From Streptomyces sp. SID8352 (GTDB lineage: Bacteria > Actinomycetota > Actinomycetes > Streptomycetales > Streptomycetaceae): DNA of 48,956 nt. The position numbers and the translations under genes were made by a program. The notes under the pieces are model-generated. The model was not told the origin of the DNA and ran no database searches. It worked only from the letters and a program-made list of their open reading frames with translations. Shown one piece after another: positions 31,870 to 40,956 of the stretch. Positions within the stretch are counted from its first letter, which is position 1; every line of letters begins with the position of its first letter. The stretch is from assembly GCF_009862265.1 (NCBI RefSeq), contig NZ_WWGX01000108.1, forward strand, positions 110 to 49,065, given 5' to 3'.

Positions 31870-32484
31870 ATGAGCACACCGAGTACGGGGCAGCCGCCCA
31901 GGACTGCCGCGTCGACCTGCGGCCTGGAGGCGCTCCGGCCGCCCGTGCAGCGCACGGACAGCCCGGAGCTGGCCGCCGGGCATCCGGAGCACGACCTGGC
32001 GGCGCTGAGCCTGCCCGAGCTGCGCGCGCTGCGCCGGGACGCCCGGGGCCGGGAGACCGACCTCAGCTATGTGCGGCGGCTGCTGCACGGCCGGATCGAC
32101 ATCCTGCGCGCGGAACTGGCGCGGCGCGGCCCGGCCTCCGTGGCGACCACCGCGGCGGTGGGGCCGGTCGTCGAGCGGCTGTCGGAGATCCTCACCGACA
32201 CCCCGGCCCGGCACCGCTCCTCCGCCCGCCACGTGACGCTGGGCCCGCCGCGGACCGAGGAGTGCCGGCGGCTGGCCGCGGAGATGCTCGGCGAGGTGGC
32301 GCTCTCCGACCTGTCGGCCCGCACCGATGTCGAGCTGACCGCCGGCATGGGCCGCCTGGTCCGCCACGAGCAGCAGGTCTCCCGCCGCCGCCGCCGGCTC
32401 CAGCGCACGGCGGACGAGTGCGGCGCGGAGATCGCCCGCCGGTACCGTGAGGGGGAAGCCCAAGTCGACGACCTGCTCGTGTGA
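31870..32484 (+). CDS. rsiG: RsiG: c-di-GMP-binding anti-sigma factor for WhiG
   Basis: 204 residues, mostly helical. RsiG binds the sporulation sigma factor WhiG only when loaded with a c-di-GMP dimer, through two copies of E-x3-S-x2-R-x3-Q-x3-D. The second copy is perfect: E167, S171, R174, Q178, D182. The first is E62, S66, R69, H73, D77, with His in the Gln position. The two helices form the coiled coil that holds the ligand. ATG at 31870 follows GAGGGAC; an in-frame ATG at 31825 would add 15 residues. Identification rests on the exact spacing of both motifs. The gene stands alone, as expected; whiG is elsewhere. Confidence 0.9.
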   Translation: MSTPSTGQPPRTAASTCGLEALRPPVQRTDSPELAAGHPEHDLAALSLPELRALRRDARGRETDLSYVRRLLHGRIDILRAELARRGPASVATTAAVGPVVERLSEILTDTPARHRSSARHVTLGPPRTEECRRLAAEMLGEVALSDLSARTDVELTAGMGRLVRHEQQVSRRRRRLQRTADECGAEIARRYREGEAQVDDLLV

Positions 32485-32573
32485 CGCCGGGGCGGCTGTG
32501 CGGGCCGCCCGGGGGCCCGGCGATCCCGGGCCGTCACCGCGCGGGTCACCCTCCGTCCGGAAGGCCACCGCCG

Positions 32574-33566
32574 ATGCCCGCGTCCCCACAGCCGTCCCCC
32601 TCCCCCCAGCCGTCCTCCGCCCTGCCCGCCCCGCCCGTCCTCGCGGAGGTCGTGCGCTCCGGCTTCGTGGAGGGGCGGCACCGGGGCGCTCTGGTCGTCC
32701 TGGACGCCGACGGGGCCGTCGAACTGGCCCTCGGGGACGTGACGTCGCCCGTCTTCCCCCGCTCGGCCAACAAGCCGATGCAGGCGGCGGGCGTGCTGCG
32801 GGCCGGGCTCGACCTGGCGGGCGAGCGGCTGGCGCTGGCCGCCGCGAGCCACTCGGGGGAACCGTTCCACCTCGAGGCCGTCCGCGCCATGCTCGACGCG
32901 TACGGGCTGGACCCGGAGCTCCTCCGGTGCCCGCCCGACCTGCCACTGGACCCCGAGGAGCGGGACCTGCGGCTGGCGTCGGGCGAGGGCCCCGACCGGA
33001 TCACCATGAACTGCTCCGGCAAGCACACCGCCATGCTCGCCGTCTGCGCCCTGCGGGGGTGGCCGCTGGAGACGTACCTCGACGCGGACCACCCGCTCCA
33101 GCAGCTGATCCACGAGGTGGTGGAGGAGGCCGCGGGCGAGCCGGTCGCCGCCGTCGGCACCGACGGGTGCGGGGCGCCGCTCATGGCGATCGGCCTGACC
33201 GGGCTGGCCCGCGCCTTCCGCTCCTTCGTCCGCGCCGAGCCGGGCACGGCCGGGCGCCGGGTCGCCGACGCGATGCGCGCCCACCCCGAGTACGTGGCGG
33301 GCACCCGCCGCCCCGACACCTGGCTGATGCGGGAGGTGCCGGGCGCCCTGTCCAAGATGGGCGCCGAGGCCGTGCAGGCGGTGGCGCTGCCGGACGGCCG
33401 GGCGCTGGCCTTCAAGATCGAGGACGGTTCCGGACGGGCCCTGGGCCCGGTGCTGGCCCGCGGCCTGGCCCTCCTCGGCGTCACCTCGCCGGTCGTCGGG
33501 CGCGTCGGCCGCGCGCCGCTGCTCGGCGGCGGCCGGGAGGTCGGCGAGGTCCGCGCGGCCTTCTGA
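32574..33566 (+). CDS. L-asparaginase, type III-like (AnsA of Rhizobium etli family)
   Basis: 330 residues. After a Pro/Ser-rich lead, the domain begins VLAEVVRSGFVEGRHRGALV and continues with FPRSANKPMQAAGVL, AAASHSGEPFH, MNCSGKHTAML and GTDGCGAPL, all hallmarks of the asparaginase II/III family that resembles serine beta-lactamase-type enzymes rather than E. coli asparaginase. The SxxK (RSANK) and conserved Cys (NCSGKH) are the expected active-site and metal-site residues. It hydrolyses asparagine to aspartate and ammonia. The ATG at 32574 is likely; preceding AAGG supports it. Confidence 0.9.
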   Translation: MPASPQPSPSPQPSSALPAPPVLAEVVRSGFVEGRHRGALVVLDADGAVELALGDVTSPVFPRSANKPMQAAGVLRAGLDLAGERLALAAASHSGEPFHLEAVRAMLDAYGLDPELLRCPPDLPLDPEERDLRLASGEGPDRITMNCSGKHTAMLAVCALRGWPLETYLDADHPLQQLIHEVVEEAAGEPVAAVGTDGCGAPLMAIGLTGLARAFRSFVRAEPGTAGRRVADAMRAHPEYVAGTRRPDTWLMREVPGALSKMGAEAVQAVALPDGRALAFKIEDGSGRALGPVLARGLALLGVTSPVVGRVGRAPLLGGGREVGEVRAAF

Positions 33567-33707
33567 CCCGCGCCGGAGACCGCCGGGCGCCGTCGGGGGC
33601 GGCGCCTCCCGGCGGCGCCGGGGCGGCCGGGAAACCCCTGCCGCGCCGGGGCGGAGGCAGGGAAAACCCGCGAGACGCGGAGCGGGGGCGCCGCCTACGG
33701 TGAGGCC

Positions 33708-34961
33708 ATGACATACCCCGACATCGACGTACGCCCGATCAGGGAGGACGAGCTTCCCGACTGGAGCCGCGCCATGAGCGTGGGCTTCCAGCGCTCCCCC
33801 GCGGTGAGCCCCGAGGTGCTGGAGGCGCGGCGCGGCCTCTTCGTGCCCGGCAGGCTGCTCGGCGCCTTCGACGGCGAGCGCTGCGTGGCGACGTACCGGT
33901 CGTTCGACCAGGAGGTCACCGCCGTGGGCGGTGCCCCGGTCCCCGCCGACGCGGTCTCCAACGTGACGGTCAGCGCGACCCACCGCCGCCGGGGCCTGCT
34001 CTCCCGGATGATGGCGCACGACCTCGCGGCGGCGCGGGAGCGCGGGGACGTCGTCGCCACGCTGATCGCGGCCGAGTACCCGATCTACGGCCGCTACGGC
34101 TTCGGCCCGGCCACCTCCGCGGCCGAGTGGACGATCGACGTGCCGCGCACCGGGCTGGACCGCGGCCGCCCGGCCGTCGACGACGGGGGCCGCGTCGACT
34201 TCGTGGACGGCGCGGAGGTCCGCGCGCTCGGCCCCGGGCTGCACGAGCGGCTGCGCCGGGCCCGGCCGGGCGCGGTCAGCCGCACCGAGCAGTGGTGGCT
34301 GGGGCGCACCGGCCTCCTGGACATGGTCGGCCAGCCGTGGACGGAGCCCCACCACGTGGTGTACCGCTCGCCGGAGGGCGAGGTCGAGGGCATGGCCGCC
34401 TACCGGTGCGACGACCACTGGGGCGAGGCCAAGCAGCCCGAGTGCACGGCGACGGTGAGCTGGCTGGCGGCCGTGACCCCGGCGGCCGAGCGCGCCCTGT
34501 GGCGGTTCCTGTGCTCCCTCGACTGGGTCACCACGGTGAAGTCCGGCCATCTGGCCCCCGACGACCTGCTCCCGCACTTCCTGCCCGACCCGCGCGCCGC
34601 GCGCCTCACCTCGCAGACGGACTGGCTGTGGGTGCGCGTCCTGGACGTCGTACGGGCGCTGGAGGCGCGGACGTACGGGGGCGCGGGATCGCTGGTGCTG
34701 GAGGTCGTGGACCCGGACGGTCCGGCCGCCGGCCGGTGGCGGCTGGAGGCCGGTGACGGCGGGGCGTCCTGCGCGGCGACCACCGCGAGCCCGGATCTGG
34801 TGCTGGACGCGCCGGCGCTGGCCTCGCTGTGGCTGGGCGACGAGTCGGCGGTGCGGCTGGCGGCGCTGGGCCGGGTGCGCGAGGAGCGGACGGGCGCGGT
34901 CGGTCTGGCCGACACCCTGCTGCGGGCGCCCCGGCGGCCGTGGTGCCCGGACATGTTCTAG
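33708..34961 (+). CDS. Eis-type GNAT acetyltransferase
   Basis: 417 residues with the three-part Eis layout: GNAT domain with acetyl-CoA loop (VSATHRRRGLLSRMM, about 88-102), a second GNAT-like domain, and an SCP-like C-terminal domain. The catalytic tyrosine corresponds to Y127 in YPIYGRYGFG, and the protein ends in the usual Phe whose carboxylate can act as base. Mycobacterial Eis acetylates aminoglycosides and host proteins; the Streptomyces substrate is unknown. ATG at 33708 gives the family start. Confidence 0.92.
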   Translation: MTYPDIDVRPIREDELPDWSRAMSVGFQRSPAVSPEVLEARRGLFVPGRLLGAFDGERCVATYRSFDQEVTAVGGAPVPADAVSNVTVSATHRRRGLLSRMMAHDLAAARERGDVVATLIAAEYPIYGRYGFGPATSAAEWTIDVPRTGLDRGRPAVDDGGRVDFVDGAEVRALGPGLHERLRRARPGAVSRTEQWWLGRTGLLDMVGQPWTEPHHVVYRSPEGEVEGMAAYRCDDHWGEAKQPECTATVSWLAAVTPAAERALWRFLCSLDWVTTVKSGHLAPDDLLPHFLPDPRAARLTSQTDWLWVRVLDVVRALEARTYGGAGSLVLEVVDPDGPAAGRWRLEAGDGGASCAATTASPDLVLDAPALASLWLGDESAVRLAALGRVREERTGAVGLADTLLRAPRRPWCPDMF

Positions 34962-35367
34962 GACCTTCCCGGAGAACTCCCTCGTCGCCCGTGGCGCGGC
35001 CGCGAGGCGTCGGGCGCGCTCCCGGAGCCCCGGGCCCGCGCACCGGGCGCACCCGGGGCGGGCGCGGCGAGGGTTCGCGCGAGGCGTCGTGAGGCGGACG
35101 GGCATCGCCGGACCGGCCCCGGGGGGTGTCCTCCGCCTGCGGGGGCACTTCCGCGGTCCACGCGGACCGGGCCTCGCGCAGGGTGTTCCACCGACCGGTC
35201 GGGCTCCCGGCTCCCCTCCGGAGGGGGAAGCCCGGCCGGTCGGCCGCTCTGCGGGCCAACGGGACGCGGAAACCGCCGCGTTACCGGGTTGGCGACCAAC
35301 TTACTTGTCGTTATCTCCAGTTGAAGGCAACTCCTAACCATCTTCACGTGAACTGTCCAGAGATGGC
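34962..35367. promoter_or_regulatory. 406-bp intergenic region with palindromes ahead of GntR gene
   Basis: No gene seen. The last ~90 bp are markedly AT-rich for this genome and should hold the promoter. They contain GTTGG-CGA-CCAAC (35288-35300), TTCACGTGAA (35343-35352) and CCATCT/AGATGG arms around the latter. Any could be an autoregulatory operator of the GntR protein. Confidence 0.45.
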
Positions 35368-36276
35368 GTGAAGTTGTACTGTTCGGACGTGGAGCCGGAA
35401 CACGCTTCCGCCGAGGTGCGGAAGAGGGCGCGGACACCCCGCCGGACACCCCGCGAGGTGGCCGACGAACTGCGCGCCCGCATCAGGTCGGGTGCCCTTC
35501 CCCCGGGGCGGCGGATGCCCACCCAGGCGGAGCTGGCCGAGGAGTTCGGCGTCGACCGGGGCGCGGTGCGCCAGGCGCTGCGGCTGCTCCAGGAGGACGG
35601 CCTGCTGACCAACGTCAGCAAGGGCAGCCCGCCGCGGATCGCGGAGCCCGGCCCGCCGGGCGACGAGCCCCGGCCCGCCACGGCGGTGCTCGGCCCCCGG
35701 CTGGCGGCGGCCTTCGCGGCGCCGCGCGTGCGGGTGGACGTCGTGTGCCACACCGCCGAGACCCTGACGCTGGCGCTCGGCCAGCCGCTCCGGATGGTCC
35801 ACGAGGGGTTGGTCCGCCCGGAGTCCATCCTCTTCCGGGTGCTGCTGCCCGCCCACGACACCGCCCTGGCCTTCCCCGTGCCGGCCGGGGACGGGGGCGG
35901 CGACGACCCCGTGCACGCGCGCTGGCTGCGCACCCGCGACGCCCAGGCCCGGGTGCTCCGGCACCATCTGCGCACCGTCCGCTCCGTCCACGGCATCGAG
36001 GTGAGCGTCGCCTTCCGCGCGCTGCCCTTCACCCCCGTCAGCAAGGCGTACCTGCTCAACGGCGAGGAGGTGCTGTTCGGCCACTACCTGATCGCCCGGC
36101 GCGAGGAGGAGTGGGAGGGCCGGACCCGGGAGACGTACGACGCCCTCGGGCCCCGGACGCTGATGTTCTCCTTCGCGAAGGGCGGCGGGCGGCGCGACGC
36201 GGCGTTCGTGGCGGAGACGCAGAAGTGGTTCGACGGCCTCTGGGACACCGTCACCACGGACCTGCCGCTCTCGTAG
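35368..36276 (+). CDS. GntR-family transcriptional regulator (possibly DevA-like)
   Basis: 302 residues. The winged helix-turn-helix lies at about 27-90 (REVADELRARIRSGALPPGR, then MPTQAELAEEFGVDRGAVRQ). The effector domain (about 120-300) has SVAFRALPFTPVSKAYLLNG and EEVLFGHYLI, which recall the DevA group of developmental GntR regulators in Streptomyces; I am not certain of that. GTG start at 35368 directly follows the AT-rich promoter with little leader. No sugar operon is adjacent. Confidence 0.85.
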   Translation: MKLYCSDVEPEHASAEVRKRARTPRRTPREVADELRARIRSGALPPGRRMPTQAELAEEFGVDRGAVRQALRLLQEDGLLTNVSKGSPPRIAEPGPPGDEPRPATAVLGPRLAAAFAAPRVRVDVVCHTAETLTLALGQPLRMVHEGLVRPESILFRVLLPAHDTALAFPVPAGDGGGDDPVHARWLRTRDAQARVLRHHLRTVRSVHGIEVSVAFRALPFTPVSKAYLLNGEEVLFGHYLIARREEEWEGRTRETYDALGPRTLMFSFAKGGGRRDAAFVAETQKWFDGLWDTVTTDLPLS

Positions 36277-36570
36277 CCGGGCGGCGGCCGGGCGGCTGCC
36301 GGGCGCGGCGGGCGCGGTGGGGGTGCGCGTGGTGGACGTGGTGGGGGTGCGCGCGGTGCCGTCCGGCCCGGCGCGCGGCCGGGTGCGGCGCGGTTCCGGG
36401 CGGGGGTGCGGCGCCCGTGGGCCGTGCGTCGGCCCGTGTGTCCGCCGTGCCGGGGTCCGGGTCCCGTGTGCCGGCCGTACGGGGTCCGGGTCCCGCGGGC
36501 GGCGGGAGCGCCCGCGCGGGTCGCCGGGCGGACGGAGGCCCGGCGCCGGGACAGCCCTTAGGGTCGGGGC

Positions 36571-37197
36571 GTGACGGAGATCGGGTTGCGGGAGCGCAAG
36601 CGGCGGCGGACGGTGCGGACGCTGTCGGACGTGGCCATCGGGCTCTTCGTGGAGAAGGGGTTCGACGCGGTCTCCGTCGCGGAGGTCGCCGCCGCGGCCG
36701 AGGTGTCGAAGCCGACGCTGTTCCGGTACTTCCCGGCGAAGGAGGACCTCGTCCTGCACCGTGTCGCGGACCACGAGGGCGAGGAGGCGCGGGTCGTCCG
36801 GGAGGACCCGGCGGAGCCGCTCGACGCGCTGCGCCGCCACGTTCTCGCCGGACTGGACCGCTTCGACCCGGTGACCGGCCTCAACGACCACCCCGACGTC
36901 CTCGCCTTCCACGCCCTCCTCTACGGCACCCCCGCCCTCACCGCCCGCCTCCACGCCTTCCAGGAGCGCTCCGAGGACGCGTTGGCCGAGGCCCTCGGCG
37001 GCGGTCTGGACGCCCGGCTGGCGGCGGCCCAGATCGTCGCCGTACGGCGGGTGCTCGCCCTGGAGAACTGGCGGCGGATCGCGGCCGGGGAGCGTGCCGG
37101 GGACGTCCGGGAGGACGCGGTGGCCGCCACCGGGCGGGCCTTCGGGGCGCTGGCCGCCGGGCTGCCCGGCCTGACCGCCGTTGATGAGATGCGGTAA
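36571..37197 (+). CDS. TetR-family transcriptional regulator
   Basis: 208 residues. The helix-turn-helix is at about 14-58 (LRERKRRRTVRTLSDVAIGL, then FDAVSVAEVAAAAEVSKPTL, FRYFPAKEDLV). The ligand domain fits the AcrR type. GTG start. Its likely operator, a 15-bp palindrome, lies five bases past its stop and just ahead of the HelD gene, so the regulator probably represses that gene. The 36277-36570 stretch upstream is GC-rich with GGTGCGCGYGGTG repeats and no gene. Confidence 0.92.
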   Translation: MTEIGLRERKRRRTVRTLSDVAIGLFVEKGFDAVSVAEVAAAAEVSKPTLFRYFPAKEDLVLHRVADHEGEEARVVREDPAEPLDALRRHVLAGLDRFDPVTGLNDHPDVLAFHALLYGTPALTARLHAFQERSEDALAEALGGGLDARLAAAQIVAVRRVLALENWRRIAAGERAGDVREDAVAATGRAFGALAAGLPGLTAVDEMR

Positions 37198-37201
37198 AAA
37201 A

Positions 37202-37216
37202 CATTACTCAGTAATG
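37202..37216. promoter_or_regulatory. Perfect palindromic operator (CATTACTCAGTAATG) ahead of helD-like gene
   Basis: CATTACT-C-AGTAATG is a perfect 15-bp palindrome in an AT-rich island, typical of TetR-family operators. It covers the likely -35 position of a promoter whose -10 is TACGCT (37226-37231), so binding would block transcription. That -10 is seven bases from the ATG, so the message may be leaderless. Confidence 0.75.
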
Positions 37217-37238
37217 CCTTTCCGCTACGCTCCCTGGA

Positions 37239-39479
37239 ATGACCTCACCCGACCCCGCCCTCCGCCGTGCCCTCGACGCCGAACGCGCCCACCACGAGCG
37301 CTGTCGCGCCGCCTTCGCCGCCATGGCCGACGGCGCCCACGACCACGTCGTCACCGGCGAGGACGTGTCCGCCTCCGGGGCCGACGCCGAGGTGCTCGGC
37401 CGCCGGCTGCGGACCCGGGCCCGGGCGCTGGGCGACCTCCCCGAGGGGCCGCTGTTCTTCGGCCGCCTGGACTTCGCGGGCGCCGACGGGGGCGGCGCGG
37501 TGGGTGGAGCGGGGGGCGGCGCGGGGGGAGGGGAAGACAGGGCGACGGCGGGTGCGGGGGTGCCGGGCGCGCCGGGCACGGGGGTGCATGGCGCGGCGGG
37601 TGACCCGGCCCTTGGCGCCGGGCCCGCCGGTCGGGACGGCCGGGAGGGGCGCGCGGAATCCGCCGGGCGGGACGGGCACCCCGGGCACGCCGGGCAGAGC
37701 TACCACCTGGGCCGGCTGCGGATCACCGAGGACCCGGCCGCCCCGCCCCTCGTCGTCGACTGGCGCGCCCCGGTCGCCCGCGCCTTCTACCAGGCCACCG
37801 TCCGCGCCCCGCAGGGCGTCGCCGTGCGCCGCCGCTTCGGCTGGGCGCCCGGTGCCCGGGGGGAGCCGTCCGACCTCACCGGCCTGGAGGACGAGCACCT
37901 CGGGCGGGGCGAGTCCGGCCCCGGCACCCTGGTGGTCCGCGAGATCGAGCGGCCCCGCGTCGGACCCATGCGGGACATCGCCGCCACCATCCGCCCCGAA
38001 CAGGACGACCTGGTCCGCGCCGACCCCGCCGACACCGTCTGCGTCCAGGGCGCTCCAGGCACCGGGAAGACCGCCGTCGGGCTGCACCGCGCCGCCTACC
38101 TGCTCTACACCCACCCCCAGCGGATCACCCGGGGCGGCCTGCTCGTCCTCGGCCCGCACCGCGCCTTCCTCTCCTACATCGCCGAGGTGCTGCCCGCCCT
38201 CGGGGAGAGCGGCGTGCGGCAGTCGACCCTCGCCGAGGAGATCGCCCGGCACCCGGTCACCGCCGTGGACGCCGAGGGGACCGCCGCCCTCAAGCACGAC
38301 CCGCGGATGGCCCGGGTGCTGCGCCGCGCCCTGTACGCGCGGGTGGACCCGGGGGCGGCCGGGCCCCTCGTCGTACCGGACGGCTCGTACCGCTGGCGGG
38401 TCCCGGAGGAGGAGACCGCGGCGATCGTGGCCGGTGTCCTGGCGGAGCGCCCGCCGTACGGGGTCGGCCGGGAGCGGGTGCGCGCCCGGCTGGTGCGCCG
38501 TCTGCGGGACCTGGCCGAACGGCGCACCGGGCCGCGCTCCGACGGCTGGGCGCGCCGGGTCGGCCGGTCCCGTCCGGTCGCCGGGTGCCTCGACGCCGTA
38601 TGGCCCCGGACCCGGCCGGAGGAGGTCGTCGCGGGGCTGCTCGGGGACGCCGGGGTGCTGGAGCGGGCCGCCGGGGGGCTGCTGGACGAGGGCGAGCGGA
38701 CGGCGCTGCTGCGGCCGGGCGGGGCTCGGCGCACCTGGCGGACGGCGCGGTGGTCGGCGGCCGATCTGGTGCTGCTGGACGAGGCGGCCGGGCTGCTGGA
38801 CCGCCCGGAGGGGTACGGCCACATCGTCGTCGACGAGGCGCAGGACCTCTCCCCGATGGAGTGCCGGGCCGTCGCCCGCCGGGCGGTCTTCGGGTCGCTC
38901 ACCGTCCTGGGCGACCTGGCGCAGGGGACCACGCCGTGGGCCGCGCGCTCGTGGCGGACGGTGCTCGCGCACCTGGACCGGCCCGGCGCGGAGGTGGTGC
39001 CGCTGACCACGGGCTACCGGGTGCCGAGGGAGGTGGTCGCCCTCACCAACCGGCTGCTGGCGCGGCTCGGCGTGGACGTGCCCCCGGCCCGGTCGCTGCG
39101 CGGCGACGGGGAGCTGACGCTGCGGCAGGCGGCGCCCGGCGAGGTGGCCGAGGTGGTGGTGGGCGCGGTGCGCGGGGCGCTGGCGCGGGAGGGCTCGGTC
39201 GGGGTCGTCGCCGCCGGGGAGGCGGTGCCGGGGCTGCGGCGGGCCCTGGCGGCGGCCGGGATCGCGGCGGGCGGGCCCGGGGATTCCGGGGGGCGGGTGG
39301 CGGTGGTCCCGGCCGGGGCCGTCAAGGGGCTGGAGTACGACCACGTGGTGGCGGTCGAACCGGCGGCCGTGGCGGAGGAGGACGCCGGCGGCGAACGGGG
39401 GCTGCGGCGGCTGTACGTGGTGCTGACCCGGGCCGTGTCCCGGCTGGACGTGGTGCACGCGCGGCCCCTGCCGTTCTGA
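37239..39479 (+). CDS. HelD-type RNA polymerase-associated helicase
   Basis: 746 residues, UvrD-like superfamily 1. N-terminal coiled coil (about 1-65), VVDWRAPVARAFYQATVRAP (near 172), Walker A GAPGTGKT (271-278), Walker B VVDEAQDLSPME (about 530-541), TTGYRVPREV (motif IV) and KGLEYDHVVAVEP with VLTRAVSRLDVVH at the end. HelD proteins pry RNA polymerase off DNA and recycle it; a relative (HelR) protects polymerase from rifamycins. A Gly/Ala-rich insert of about 70 residues (81-153) interrupts the normally continuous FGRLDF to YHLGR segment and looks recently expanded. Preceded by a TetR gene and its palindrome. Confidence 0.9.
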   Translation: MTSPDPALRRALDAERAHHERCRAAFAAMADGAHDHVVTGEDVSASGADAEVLGRRLRTRARALGDLPEGPLFFGRLDFAGADGGGAVGGAGGGAGGGEDRATAGAGVPGAPGTGVHGAAGDPALGAGPAGRDGREGRAESAGRDGHPGHAGQSYHLGRLRITEDPAAPPLVVDWRAPVARAFYQATVRAPQGVAVRRRFGWAPGARGEPSDLTGLEDEHLGRGESGPGTLVVREIERPRVGPMRDIAATIRPEQDDLVRADPADTVCVQGAPGTGKTAVGLHRAAYLLYTHPQRITRGGLLVLGPHRAFLSYIAEVLPALGESGVRQSTLAEEIARHPVTAVDAEGTAALKHDPRMARVLRRALYARVDPGAAGPLVVPDGSYRWRVPEEETAAIVAGVLAERPPYGVGRERVRARLVRRLRDLAERRTGPRSDGWARRVGRSRPVAGCLDAVWPRTRPEEVVAGLLGDAGVLERAAGGLLDEGERTALLRPGGARRTWRTARWSAADLVLLDEAAGLLDRPEGYGHIVVDEAQDLSPMECRAVARRAVFGSLTVLGDLAQGTTPWAARSWRTVLAHLDRPGAEVVPLTTGYRVPREVVALTNRLLARLGVDVPPARSLRGDGELTLRQAAPGEVAEVVVGAVRGALAREGSVGVVAAGEAVPGLRRALAAAGIAAGGPGDSGGRVAVVPAGAVKGLEYDHVVAVEPAAVAEEDAGGERGLRRLYVVLTRAVSRLDVVHARPLPF

Positions 39480-39488
39480 GGCGGGGCC

Positions 39489-39504
39489 GGGGGCGAAACC
39501 CCCC
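39489..39504 (+). terminator. Hairpin after helD-like gene
   Basis: GGGGG-CGAAA-CCCCC, 10 bp past the stop, flanked by partly complementary CCG/CGG. Short stem, so moderate support. Confidence 0.45.
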
Positions 39505-39561
39505 TCCGGTAGCATCATCGGACTTTCGCTGCCCTGCCCCCCTCTCGACACCGGCCATAAA

Positions 39562-40956
39562 TTGACACCTGGTATATCCCGTACAACGCGGCACCCCTCG
39601 CGAGTCGGCCTCGGACGTGTCCGCGCGGCGTGGCGACGGCCACGGGCCCTGCTGTGGACCGCGGCCGCGGTGGTGACCCTCGGCTTCCTCGTCGCACTGG
39701 AGATCGCCGCCCGCCGCTACGGGCTGCCGGGGCCGATCACCAACCAGGCGCGCGAGGTGGTCCTCGCCCCCGACTCGGGGCCGCTGCTCTACGCCAGCAT
39801 GGCACTGATGATGGTGGTGCTCACCTGGCGGCAGCGGCTGCTCGCCGCCGGTGCCGCGGTCGGCATCGACGTGGTCTTCGCCCTGGTGCGCTGGCCGCTG
39901 GGCGCCGAGATGAACTACGGCAACGGCGCGCTGTGGGTGATCCTCGGATGCGCCGTCGTCGCCCTGACCCGGCGCACCGGAGCGGAACGGGCCCTGCTGC
40001 TCAAGGGCGTCGGCCTGGGCCTGCTGCTGGTGGCCGGCCGCAAGACCGGTGACACCTGGCTGATCATCACCTCCCGGACCCGCCCCATGGTGCTGGACCA
40101 GTACGTGGCCATGGCGGACCACGCCCTGGGCAACCCGTCCTGGCTGTTCGGCCGGCTCGTCGAGGCCAGCGGCTCCGTCGGCTTCCACGTACTCGACTTC
40201 GTCTACGTCAAGCTCGCGGTCGCCGCGGTCGTCGTCGCCTTCTACCAACTGCGCAAGGTGGCCGCCGAACGGCGCTTCCCCCGTCACCACCTGGTCCGCA
40301 CCTTCCTGGTCATCGGCCTGGTCGGACCCGCGATCTACATGATCTTCCCGGTGGTCGGCCCGATCTACGCCTACGGCACGGGCGCCTACGGCACCGGCGG
40401 CGCGGAATGGGCGCTGGCCACCCTCTGGCCCGACACCCTGCCGCCCGTCGCCACCCCGTACGCGATGCCGTACGACGGGGTGACCCCGCGCAACTGCATG
40501 CCGAGCCTGCACACCGCCTGGGCCACCGTGATCTTCCTGCACGCCCGCACGGCCCCCAGGCCACTGCGCTGGGCGGCCACCTTCTGGCTCGTCGCCACCC
40601 TCACCGCGACCCTGGGCTTCGGCTACCACTACGGCGTCGACCTGGTCGCCGGTGTGGTGTTCGCGCTGACCATCGAGGGTGCGCTGCGCGCCTTCGACCG
40701 GGGCTGGGACCGCCCGGGCGTGTGGTTCGTCGCGCACGGTGCCGGGGTCTTCGCCGCGCTCCTGCTCGCGTACCGCTACCTGCCGATGCAGATGGCCGCC
40801 CACCCCTGGCTCTCCGGCCCCCTCCTCATCCTGGCGATGGGCACCGTGATCCACGCCTACGCGCGCACCACCCGCCGGTGGAGCACGCCCCCGCCCCCGT
40901 CCTCCCTCACCCCGCCACCCTCGCCCACGCCCCGGCCCCAGCCGGAACCGGCGTAG
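39562..40956 (+). CDS. PAP2-type membrane phosphatase/transferase
   Basis: 464 residues with about ten or eleven membrane helices. The phosphatase motifs are MPSLHTAWA and GYHYGVDLVAG, matching the PAP2 (AUR1/inositol-phosphorylceramide synthase-like) group in actinobacteria, which acts on lipid phosphates or transfers phospho-head groups. The tail is Pro/Ser-rich. The start is unsure: TTG at 39562 is the only in-frame start before the first helix and lacks a clear ribosome site. Confidence 0.82.
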   Translation: MTPGISRTTRHPSRVGLGRVRAAWRRPRALLWTAAAVVTLGFLVALEIAARRYGLPGPITNQAREVVLAPDSGPLLYASMALMMVVLTWRQRLLAAGAAVGIDVVFALVRWPLGAEMNYGNGALWVILGCAVVALTRRTGAERALLLKGVGLGLLLVAGRKTGDTWLIITSRTRPMVLDQYVAMADHALGNPSWLFGRLVEASGSVGFHVLDFVYVKLAVAAVVVAFYQLRKVAAERRFPRHHLVRTFLVIGLVGPAIYMIFPVVGPIYAYGTGAYGTGGAEWALATLWPDTLPPVATPYAMPYDGVTPRNCMPSLHTAWATVIFLHARTAPRPLRWAATFWLVATLTATLGFGYHYGVDLVAGVVFALTIEGALRAFDRGWDRPGVWFVAHGAGVFAALLLAYRYLPMQMAAHPWLSGPLLILAMGTVIHAYARTTRRWSTPPPPSSLTPPPSPTPRPQPEPA

